In this document: one piece after another, positions 1 through 6,934 of the stretch
How the letters are laid out: each line of letters starts with the position of its first letter
Position numbering within the stretch: the stretch's first letter is position 1
Source: Colwellia maritima
GTDB taxonomy: Bacteria; Pseudomonadota; Gammaproteobacteria; Enterobacterales; Alteromonadaceae
Direction of reading: 5' to 3'
NCBI RefSeq assembly: GCF_022669015.1
Contig: NZ_JAKKSL010000001.1
Span: forward strand, 372,001-436,000
DNA length: 64,000 bases
Notes under the pieces: model-generated
The model's input: only the letters and a program-made list of their open reading frames with translations
Told to the model about the DNA's origin: nothing
Database searches by the model: none
Translations under genes and position numbers: made by a program

Positions 1-1892
1 CAACAAATGAGATTAAGTCATTATTTCATATAGCCAAGAGTACAAAAAACTATGGGCATGAAATAGAGCAAGATGGTATCAAAAGATTAACTCAAGGCTC
101 TAAAGGACTCGGCTTTCTTTCTGCATTCAAATTTGGTGACAAAGTTGAATGGGTAACGTGTAGAAATGGAGTTCGCAGCTCGTTCTCTGTAAGGAAGTCT
201 GATTTAGTATCAAAAGAAGATGTTCTTGGAGTTGAAATTCCAATAACGACAGATTCTCATATAGAAGATGGAACAATAATAACAATTCACACAAGCAAAG
301 AAGAAATTGATGAATTGTTATTAGATCTGTCTGATGAAAGAGTATCTGAAAAGCTAGCCGCAACGATAATTGATAAATCGTTTAATATAAATATAGAAAT
401 TGAAAATAAGCAAAAAATTGTTTCTACAAATATATTAAAACCTTTCAAGCAAGAAAATGAAGATAGTCAATTATTCTACGTGACATATGACACTTTTACT
501 GAAAAAGTTGAATTTTTCCACAAAGGGCATCTTGTAAAGTCTTTACCATTTTCTATAGAAAGTGCAGATTACGGTATTAGCTTAGAATTAGTTCTTTTCC
601 ATTTTCAGAATGGAAAGAATTCAAAAACTGTATCGTATCTTAATCGAAGAGTACATGATGATGCTCTTTATCCACTTGTGTATATTAATAATAATCTATT
701 TAATAACATTGTCATATTTGATCCCGATGTATTAAGAAAGAAAAAATCAGGTGAAACACTCGCTCAAATGATTGGTAGAGTGAGTATCTTAAGTCAAAGT
801 GAAGATCTTGAATTTAACTCAGACAGAACTAACTTTGTAGATAACAATTTAACCAGAAGCTTAACTACAAACCTTAGCCTCCTGAATAAGTTTGTTCAAA
901 CAAACGCCGCAGAATTAAAGAAAGAACTAAGGAATAACAAGACAAAAGTACCAACAGGAAAAGCTAGTCCAAATACGGTAACTAAGAAGCCAAAAAGTAA
1001 GGCCGCATTAATACACTTAGATAGAAAGAAACCTACTAATTACTATATTCCTTCTGAGCAAATAGAACTTGAAGAGTATATTTTTCAGGTAAAAGACAGT
1101 AATGGTGAAGATGTAAAAAAAGATGATGTAGATATTTATGTTGATAATCAAATTTTGATTAGCCGAATATTAGAGTCTGTAGAAAGCCCTTGTGAAATAG
1201 GGGTTGTTTATAAGTATGAAGATGAATCTACGGGGCTTGTTTCTACAGATTTATGTCTTTCTTTTGAAAAGCAGCTTTCAATTATTTCAGGAAAAGACCA
1301 AGAGAAATCACTATTTACAATACAGTCTGGCTCAGGGTATACCGTTCAACTTGAAACGGTATCAAGTCTTATCTTCGCTATAGATAAGGCTTATTCTACA
1401 AGGTCTAGGGAAGATTATTTACCTCTAATAGCATGCTCAATTAGGGCTATTTTTGAAATATCTTCTGATAAACTATTGAAAGAACACAAGCAATTGTTTT
1501 CTTCGCTTAATATGTCAAACTTTAGCAAGGCAACTAAAAAAGAGCTTGGAGATGAATTATCTTTAAACGTTATACATATAATTGCTTTACTGAAAAAGAA
1601 TCCAAAATTAAGAACAAAAATAGCAAAAGTGATAGATATCAGTTACGCGACATTTACCAACATGCTAGATATTAATGTTTTTAAAAGTGCAGTTAAAATC
1701 TCCCACGTAGGAGCCCATCAATCGACTAGGTTTTTGTCGAAACCAAAAATAGAAGTTGGTGCTGATATTTGTGGTCATCTTGCGGTGATCTGTGATGTAT
1801 TGATAAATATTGAAAAGGGTGAATTAAATGCATTAGGGGTTTCTAAAGTAAGAGAGTCAGATCTAAATCAATATTTTGATGTTTCGGTATAG
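1..1892 (+). CDS. GHKL/HSP90-like ATPase protein, 5' partial (transposon cargo)
   Basis: The open frame already runs at position 3 and enters from outside the window; the first internal ATG is only at 315. The earliest visible residues include SKGLGFLSAFKFGD, which matches the G-x-G lid motif (G2 box) of GHKL ATPases, so the ATP-binding N-box lies upstream. A beta-rich middle, a Lys-rich linker (about residues 315-345 of the visible protein) and a helical C-terminus containing SHVGAHQSTRF follow. At least 629 residues are visible. Family members of this size occur in accessory and defence regions, but no specific system is recognised. It is the last gene before the Tn7-like end at 2106, so it is probably cargo of that element. 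A defence role is inference only. Confidence 0.7.
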   Translation, partial: TNEIKSLFHIAKSTKNYGHEIEQDGIKRLTQGSKGLGFLSAFKFGDKVEWVTCRNGVRSSFSVRKSDLVSKEDVLGVEIPITTDSHIEDGTIITIHTSKEEIDELLLDLSDERVSEKLAATIIDKSFNINIEIENKQKIVSTNILKPFKQENEDSQLFYVTYDTFTEKVEFFHKGHLVKSLPFSIESADYGISLELVLFHFQNGKNSKTVSYLNRRVHDDALYPLVYINNNLFNNIVIFDPDVLRKKKSGETLAQMIGRVSILSQSEDLEFNSDRTNFVDNNLTRSLTTNLSLLNKFVQTNAAELKKELRNNKTKVPTGKASPNTVTKKPKSKAALIHLDRKKPTNYYIPSEQIELEEYIFQVKDSNGEDVKKDDVDIYVDNQILISRILESVESPCEIGVVYKYEDESTGLVSTDLCLSFEKQLSIISGKDQEKSLFTIQSGSGYTVQLETVSSLIFAIDKAYSTRSREDYLPLIACSIRAIFEISSDKLLKEHKQLFSSLNMSNFSKATKKELGDELSLNVIHIIALLKKNPKLRTKIAKVIDISYATFTNMLDINVFKSAVKISHVGAHQSTRFLSKPKIEVGADICGHLAVICDVLINIEKGELNALGVSKVRESDLNQYFDVSV

Positions 1893-1959
1893 TGATTTTT
1901 GGTAATTAACGTCAAATACAAGATTGAGAACCGAACTCATAATAATATAAGTATTGGTT

Positions 1960-2106
1960 AGTATGATACTTTATTACTCGAAAAGCTGTTGATTTATAAA
2001 ATCATCCTGAGTCAGTATGAAACTTTATTTTTAAAACCTTGTAAAACCCAACCCAATAATAGGCTCTGTAGGATATTCCAGTATGATACTTTATTACTCT
2101 CCTACA
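1960..2106 (-). repeat. Three TnsB-like binding sites and transposon terminus
   Basis: Sites lie at 1960-1979, 2014-2033 and 2080-2099; the first and third are identical over 20 bp (AGTATGATACTTTATTACTC on the plus strand). The terminal ...CCTACA ends at 2106, and the next five bases, TTTGC, would be one copy of a 5-bp target duplication. An inverted pair TGTAGGA/TCCTACA brackets the outermost site (2067-2073 and 2100-2106). A similar CAGTATGA sequence at 2138-2145 lies outside the proposed end and may be chance. Confidence 0.6.
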
Positions 2107-2148
2107 TTTGCGATTCTGAATAAAGTTGGAATCGCCTCAGTATGAATT

Positions 2149-2182
2149 AAAGCGACTTACTTTTTTAGTGGTCGCTTTTTTA
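2149..2182 (+). terminator. Rho-independent terminator just outside the transposon end
   Basis: The stem AAAGCGAC (2149-2156) pairs with GTCGCTTT (2171-2178) and runs into a T tract. It lies about 45 bp beyond the proposed Tn7-like terminus. Tn7 itself inserts next to the glmS terminator, so this may belong to the original target gene, but no coding sequence for that gene is visible here. Confidence 0.65.
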
Positions 2183-2338
2183 TGTCTGGTTTAAGCATTA
2201 AAATGCTGTTTGTTTAGTTTTAACTTATATTAAATATAAATTGGTACTGTAACCACCCCATTAAAAACACATTGCACTAATTATCCACCATACTCTCTCT
2301 TATATTCCAATTTCAAATAGCTTAAAAGTCCTTCTAAG

Positions 2339-2431
2339 CGATCTATATCTTTACAATTAGCATTTGATATTGCAGACATCTTTAATTTGCGTATTGATGA
2401 TGTGTTTTTTCCAGAAAAAAATCAGACGTAG
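2339..2431 (+). pseudogene. XRE-family regulator, C-terminal fragment
   Basis: The 30 codons read RSISLQLAFDIADIF... and end in DDVFFPEKNQT before a TAG. This matches the end of the helix-turn-helix domain in small Cro/C1-type regulators (pattern PSLxLAxxIAxxFxxxIDDxF). The frame upstream closes at a stop within about 15 codons, with no start codon and no N-terminal helices. It is therefore a remnant. It lies 7 bp before the hydrolase remnant on the same strand. Confidence 0.6.
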
Positions 2432-2531
2432 ACAACAATGAAGAAAACTGAACCACTTTCATTCAAAAATAACCAAGCAATCGGCGTAGAGCTAGCGGGA
2501 ACGCAAACCTTTCCCGAGTATTAGACGTCAA

Positions 2532-3317
2532 CTAACTTGTCCGGTCGGCGTCAATTAACTTGGCGGTATTTGAGTTTATTTTCATTGCTTGTTTTTTACG
2601 GTAGCTTTCTCCTTGTATTTGGTAGATATCACTGTGATGTACAAGTCGGTCTATAGCTGCAACAGTCATCATGTTGTCACCGAATATACTATCCCACTCA
2701 CTGAAAGCTTGATTTGATGTGATCAACATACTGCCTCGTTCATATCGATGAGCAATCAATTCAAATAATACCTGACTTTCACTATCATTCTTCTTCACAT
2801 AGCCAATATCATCCAAGATCAATAGCTCATATTTATCGAGTTTTCTTAAGGCATCATTCAAACCTAGTGTTTCTTTAGCACGTTGTAATTCTTGTACTAT
2901 CGTCGTGCTAGTACTGAACTTAACTCGCACCGACTTTTCCAGTAATGAGTAACCTATCGCACACGCTAAGTGAGTTTTCCCTAAGCCACTTGCCCCAAAC
3001 AGTAATACATTATGACCTTGTCTAACCCAATCTATTTGATTCGTTTTTTGTTTGATTTGTAGCGATGTTACCCCTTCGATTTCGTCAAAATCATATTGAT
3101 GAAGCTGCTTACCTACGGGTAATTTACTCTCTTTAAGAAGCCGCTTTAAGCGACTCTCATGGCGATGATTCGCTTCAAGTTCGCATAACTCAGCAAGAAA
3201 CAACTCAGGCTCCCATTGCTCTGACACGGCCTTTTGAGCGATAACTTCCCATTCTTTGGCTATCGCACTTAAGCGCAGCTCTTTCAACAATATTGGTAAG
3301 CTTTGAATGTTAGCCAT
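2532..3317 (-). CDS. istB: IS21 IstB, transposition helper ATPase
   Basis: This 261-residue AAA+ helper acts with the IstA transposase in target selection. Walker A is visible as FGASGLGKTHLA and Walker B as LLILDDIGY, with the IstB-like N-terminal helical region MANIQSLPILLKELRLSAIAKEW before them. The start at MANIQ (3317) is preferred over an upstream start at 3347 because it overlaps the end of istA by 8 bp, the usual coupled arrangement in this family. Its stop codon lies inside the terminal repeats of the element. Confidence 0.93.
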   Translation of the reverse strand: MANIQSLPILLKELRLSAIAKEWEVIAQKAVSEQWEPELFLAELCELEANHRHESRLKRLLKESKLPVGKQLHQYDFDEIEGVTSLQIKQKTNQIDWVRQGHNVLLFGASGLGKTHLACAIGYSLLEKSVRVKFSTSTTIVQELQRAKETLGLNDALRKLDKYELLILDDIGYVKKNDSESQVLFELIAHRYERGSMLITSNQAFSEWDSIFGDNMMTVAAIDRLVHHSDIYQIQGESYRKKQAMKINSNTAKLIDADRTS

Positions 3318-4803
3318 GCATACCTCCAAGCAAGCTATCATAATCACTTATGTGATGTTGATGGCTGACAATATTAGGTACTGTAACCATACTAGGGCCA
3401 AACAATTTACGACACATATCAATCGATATACGTTTGCCTTGCTCATGGTTTTTCAGTACATAGCGGCCAAGGGCGTCTTCGCAATGATAGTTATGAGCGA
3501 GTAATAATAGATCAACCATATATCGGCAGTCTTTGTCACTAACGTGCTGCGCGGTTAACTGCTGCCACAATAAACTGAAATCACCTTCTGGTATTAAGTC
3601 TTCTCGTAACTGTGAATATTTGAAGGCATTGGGCTTTTTCGCCAGTGAGTGGATCACATGTTTATAGTCTACCGCGCGTGCTCGCCGGTGCCCTTGGGCA
3701 TAAATTCTGGGCAGTGATAAAGTCTCTTCATGACCAAGAAATAAAGCGAGCCGGGTATCATAAATATGAACCAGTAAACGATGACCAATAAGCCTGGAAG
3801 GTACGGTATATGTCACTCGTTTGATGCTGATAGTGCTACTGGATGTGACCTTAACATATTGCTCACTAAAATCGTTAGTACGGCGTTTTGGTAGCGCGGT
3901 TAAGTGCTTGCGCTCCTCATCAAAGCGTGTTTTACATTGACGATTGATTTTGGCGACAATTAGATCTACAAACGATTGATACTCGGTAATTGTCGCGAAG
4001 TCACGACTACCGCGTAAACGCAATTGCTGATCTACTTTTTGTTTTAAATGGCTATGAGCCACTTCAATCGCACCATTTTCATGCGCCACACCTTTATTAT
4101 TGCGAGTCGCTATAACGCCATAATGTTTGCATAGTTTTTGATAACGTTCGGTTAAGGTTTCTTGTTCATAATGGTTATTGAATGCGGCACTTAAGCTATC
4201 CGTTCGATGTGTCTGTGGTACGCCACCACTGCGCCAAAAAGCATTTTGTAAGCCTGTGGAAAGTGACTCAAAGCTTTCTCCACTAAAGACAACCTGAGCA
4301 TACGACCAACCACTAAACACTAACTTGTAATGAAAAAGTTTATGCTCAAAGGCTTCACCGGCAATGCTAATATTGAGCTTATTCATCCAGGTGTAATCCG
4401 ATATCCCCATAAATCCTGGCATATACTTTTGACGAAAGATGACTTCTTGATCTGGCCCTTCAGTGGCTAGCCATTTTTTGACTCGACGTTGCAACGTGCG
4501 TAAATGGTTACGGCCGAACTTACCCGGCATAACGTTATCTAGCTGATCTAATAACGTTACAGGTTGAAGCTTAGGATCTGCTTTAAGTAGTGGAATAAGA
4601 TGTAGTTCAAAGGCACCATCAAGGGGATCTTTTCGGGTTCGATATGCTCTAGGTTGCTTTGTTGTTGAATGTTGCCCTGTATCAATGCGACTGGCTGTGC
4701 GCTCTGACATCCCCGCTTGGGCGGCAGCTGTTGTTTGTTTATGGTCCTTACGATAAGACATATATAAATTAACCTGTTGTTTGGTTATGGGTTTTCCAGA
4801 CAT
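3310..4803 (-). CDS. istA: IS21 IstA transposase
   Basis: The protein has 497 residues. An N-terminal helix-turn-helix region (VNLYMSYRKDHKQTTAAAQAGMS) is followed by an RNase H-fold catalytic core. Candidate DDE residues are Asp in GISDYTWM, Asp in HRTDSLSAAF and Glu in ENGAIEVAHSHLK, in the spacing usual for IstA. The gene is uninterrupted, full length for the family and translationally coupled to istB. The element is therefore potentially active. Confidence 0.93.
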   Translation of the reverse strand: MSGKPITKQQVNLYMSYRKDHKQTTAAAQAGMSERTASRIDTGQHSTTKQPRAYRTRKDPLDGAFELHLIPLLKADPKLQPVTLLDQLDNVMPGKFGRNHLRTLQRRVKKWLATEGPDQEVIFRQKYMPGFMGISDYTWMNKLNISIAGEAFEHKLFHYKLVFSGWSYAQVVFSGESFESLSTGLQNAFWRSGGVPQTHRTDSLSAAFNNHYEQETLTERYQKLCKHYGVIATRNNKGVAHENGAIEVAHSHLKQKVDQQLRLRGSRDFATITEYQSFVDLIVAKINRQCKTRFDEERKHLTALPKRRTNDFSEQYVKVTSSSTISIKRVTYTVPSRLIGHRLLVHIYDTRLALFLGHEETLSLPRIYAQGHRRARAVDYKHVIHSLAKKPNAFKYSQLREDLIPEGDFSLLWQQLTAQHVSDKDCRYMVDLLLLAHNYHCEDALGRYVLKNHEQGKRISIDMCRKLFGPSMVTVPNIVSHQHHISDYDSLLGGMHG

Positions 4804-5092
4804 ATCTTTCTCTGTTGAATTTGATATATCTGAAGTGTACCAAAACCAGACAAGCTAATTGTCGTGAACCGGCCAAGCTAATTGTCGCCTAATACCCGAG
4901 GGCAAAGGCCTCTTTCCTGTAGCTATTTTAATATTAGGATCAGGTCCACAATATAGAGAAAAAATCTACATGGTCCATAAACTTTTGCTGTTATTGCCGA
5001 TTATCTTACGCGATTTTGTATAGCAGTATTGCGCTATGATGACCAACACTTTAGGGCGCTAATGCACTGGAATATTATACTCTACAAAAGTG

Positions 5093-6009
5093 CTAAAAGA
5101 CTGACCATCCTGTGCGTTGAACTAACATTTCTAAAGCTAAGGTTCCGAGTTTACTATTGCCTATTTTATCAAGCCCTGGAGACCAAACTGCAATAGATGC
5201 TTTACTTGGTGCAATCGCCAATATGCCTCCACCAACACCACTTTTACCAGGTAAACCAACACGGTAAGCAAACTCACCTGAACCGTCATAATGGCCACAC
5301 ATTAACATTAATGAATTTATACGCCTAGCTCTATGCGACGATACGACTCTATTTCCTGTGGTTTGATTTACGCCATCAGACACCAAAAACAAACCTGATT
5401 TTGCCAACTGTTCACAACTCATTGAAATTGAGCACTGATGATAATAAGCACCAAGCACACAGTCGATCGCATGTTCGATACGACCAAATGATGCCATGAA
5501 ATGTGCTAATGATGCATTACGATGTCCTGTAGCTAGCTCTGACAATGCTACCTTTTCATCAATGGCTATACTATTGTCATTAGCTATGTAGCGAATGAAT
5601 TGTAAAATTTCCGCTAATAATTCTTTAGGCTCATGCCCCATCATAATTGCATCAACAATAGCAATAGCCCCGGCTGTTGATAAACGGGTTACGAGGTTTG
5701 CCATGTTCATGTTCGAGTTGAACTATAGAATTAAATGGATCACCAGAAGGCTCTCGGCCAACTTTTGTCCAAACGGCATCACCGATTTTTCCTAATGCCG
5801 GCTGTTAGGCTAAAAACTTTAGATATACTCTGAATTGAAAATAACTGTTGCGCACAACCAACACTAAACACTTGTCCGGTGGGTAAAGCGACTGAGATCC
5901 CAAATTGGTTAAGGTTTACTTCGGCGAGTTCAGGGATGTAATCAGCAACTTTGCCACGGTCTGTACTTAGATTCATTATGTCGGCAATTTCGTTTAAAAT
6001 ATGTTGCAA
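5093..6009 (-). CDS. glsA: Glutaminase A (two frameshifts)
   Basis: It hydrolyses L-glutamine to L-glutamate and ammonia in the cytoplasm. The first part (5779-6009) carries the serine-dependent active-site motif [12 protein letters not shown] (Ser-x-x-Lys). The second part (5093-5710) carries [10 protein letters not shown], the [10 protein letters not shown] region and [12 protein letters not shown]. The bridge [19 protein letters not shown] and [19 protein letters not shown] is encoded between them in a third frame, so single-base shifts occur near 5802 and 5690. The second falls on the conserved N-A-G-A codons. The combined length is about 305 residues, normal for the family. No other decay is seen, so sequence error is more likely than a pseudogene. 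Confidence 0.85.
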
Positions 6010-6113
6010 GTAATTTCCTCTGTGGTAATTATAGCGGTGTTGTTCTGCTCAATTGGCACAACTTGACTATTTATCTTTATTGAATTTTAGTCAAACATTT
6101 AATCTGAATAGTT

Positions 6114-6636
6114 TTATAAACAAGCAGCAGCACGAGCTGCCTGATCATACATGCCAGATAAAGATCTTAACGTCGCTGCAGTTTTTGAAAGATCTTCCGG
6201 TCCATGATTCATCGACGATAACCCAGAGATCAAACATTCCTCTCTGATAGCACGATATTCTTTACAAAGTTCATGACCTTTTTCTGTGGTCGCGTAGTAC
6301 ATCTCTTTACCACGCTTTTTACCTATAATTAATTCTTTCTTGATTAACTTTTTCAACGCGTAATTTACAGTATGAGTGTCTTCTATATTAAGCATAAAAC
6401 AGATGTCCACCCGACGCTGCTCATTATCACGATGATGAATATTGTGGAGAGTTAGTACATCTATAGGACTGAGATCACTTACCCCAAACAGCTGATGAAC
6501 AACGAACGATCCATTTCGTAAATGCGTTATAAAGAACAGTCAGTCCAAGCTCTACTTCAGAAAGTGGCCATGCTTCGCTGTCTGCCAAGTGTTTTGATGA
6601 AACAATTTTTCTTTTATCGTTATCTTTAGTTGTCAT
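6114..6636 (-). CDS. MarR-like winged-helix regulator (one frameshift)
   Basis: The ATG at 6636 starts MTTKDNDKRKIVSSKHL, and the frame continues through WPLSEVELGLTVLYNAF. The second half (VSDLSPIDVLTLHNIHHRDNE, then VDICFMLNIEDTHTVNYALKK) is one frame away, with the shift at 6482-6489, where GCTGTTTGGGG stands for an expected Ala-Gly pair. The pattern matches the predicted MarR-type regulators with a conserved IEDTHTVNYALKKL helix (COG5631-like). The combined length is about 173 residues. It lies downstream of the 5-oxoprolinase gene and upstream of glutaminase on the same strand, so it may control this glutamate-forming group. Confidence 0.75.
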
Positions 6637-6711
6637 TTATTACTCGTCATAGGTTATTTCATTGAATGTATGTTTAACTTTATACACTAAACAGCCATGT
6701 TAATTCAGTAA

Positions 6712-6745
6712 TATATTTACGTTTTATCGATAAAACGTAAATATA
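6712..6745. promoter_or_regulatory. 34-bp perfect palindrome upstream of the MarR-like gene
   Basis: ATATTTACGTTTTATC at 6713-6728 is followed by its exact reverse complement to 6744, and one more T/A pair extends it to 6712-6745. It lies 76 bp before the regulator start. The symmetry suits an operator for a dimeric winged-helix protein. It lacks the GC-rich stem and T tract of a good terminator, although it could fold in RNA. Confidence 0.5.
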
Positions 6746-6747
6746 AG

Positions 6748-6834
6748 TTAACCATTTTTAGCGCCAGTAAGTGTGCATGCGGTAATTGTTCCTGGCCCAA
6801 TAAAGGCCGCTGTTACTAATATACCGGGTCCCAT
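6748..6834 (-). pseudogene. Nramp-type metal transporter, N-terminal fragment
   Basis: The 28 codons read MGPGILVTAAFIGPGTITAC and end TLTGAKNG before a stop. This is the first transmembrane helix signature of Nramp/MntH transporters (GPGxLVxAAFIGPGTVTTA). No further transmembrane segments are encoded. The fragment stops three bases from the 34-bp palindrome, so the rest was probably lost by deletion or rearrangement there. Confidence 0.6.
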
Positions 6835-6934
6835 TTTTTAATTTTATTTATGAGCAAAATTTTATCCTTCTTATTATTTTTATAAAAGGGCACCCAAACA
6901 AAGATATTAGGATGCCACTGATAGACTAGTTTAT

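Larger units (their letters stand above)
1..2106. mobile_element. Tn7-like transposon, left-end portion (partial)
   Basis: Read inward from 2106 on the minus strand, the DNA begins TGTAGGAG and runs straight into a 20-bp site GAGTAATAAAGTATCATACT. The site recurs identically at 1960-1979 and degenerately at 2014-2033. The spacings (66 and 54 bp) and the 8-bp gap to the terminus match, from memory, the three TnsB sites of the Tn7 left end. The ATAAAGT core resembles Tn7 right-end sites. The other end and the tns genes would lie to the left of the window. This is a pattern match by eye, not a search result. Confidence 0.6.
2519..4894 (-). mobile_element. IS21-family insertion sequence with 6-bp target duplication
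   Basis: The ends are TATTAGACG (2519-2527) and CGCCTAATA (4886-4894), imperfect inverted repeats flanked by direct CCCGAG copies at 2513-2518 and 4895-4900. Each end holds two internal repeats: CGTCAACTAACTTG and CGTCAATTAACTTG (2526-2539 and 2549-2562), and CAAGCTAATTGTCG twice (4851-4864 and 4874-4887). Such multiple terminal repeats are typical of IS21. Both genes, istA and istB, are intact and lie on the minus strand. The element is 2,376 bp and looks young because its ends, duplication and genes are all preserved. Confidence 0.93.
2438..5046 (+). pseudogene. Alpha/beta hydrolase gene split by IS21 and decayed
   Basis: The ATG at 2438 opens 27 codons ending in LAGTQTFPE at 2518. If the IS element and one copy of CCCGAG are removed, the frame continues perfectly at 4901 with GKGLFPVAILILGSGPQYRE. 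This is the AGTLTLPEGKGPFPVVVLIxGSGPQDRDE signature of serine alpha/beta hydrolases. The match breaks again near 4990: the continuation ADYLTRFCIAVLRYDDQ (family: ADYLTRxGIAVLRYDDRG) lies in another frame. The nucleophile elbow and the rest of the fold are missing. The extra frameshift and the lost C-terminus show the gene is dead independently of the insertion. Confidence 0.75.

Noticed and set aside
1960..2160. CRISPR-like array of four AGTATGA repeats
   Set aside because: Spacings are irregular (54, 66, 59), only two copies are identical, and no cas gene is near. Tn7-type TnsB sites explain spacing, orientation and terminus better.
3307..3504. Plus-strand 65-codon ORF opposite istA/istB
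   Set aside because: It is antisense to strongly conserved transposase codons and has no family resemblance.
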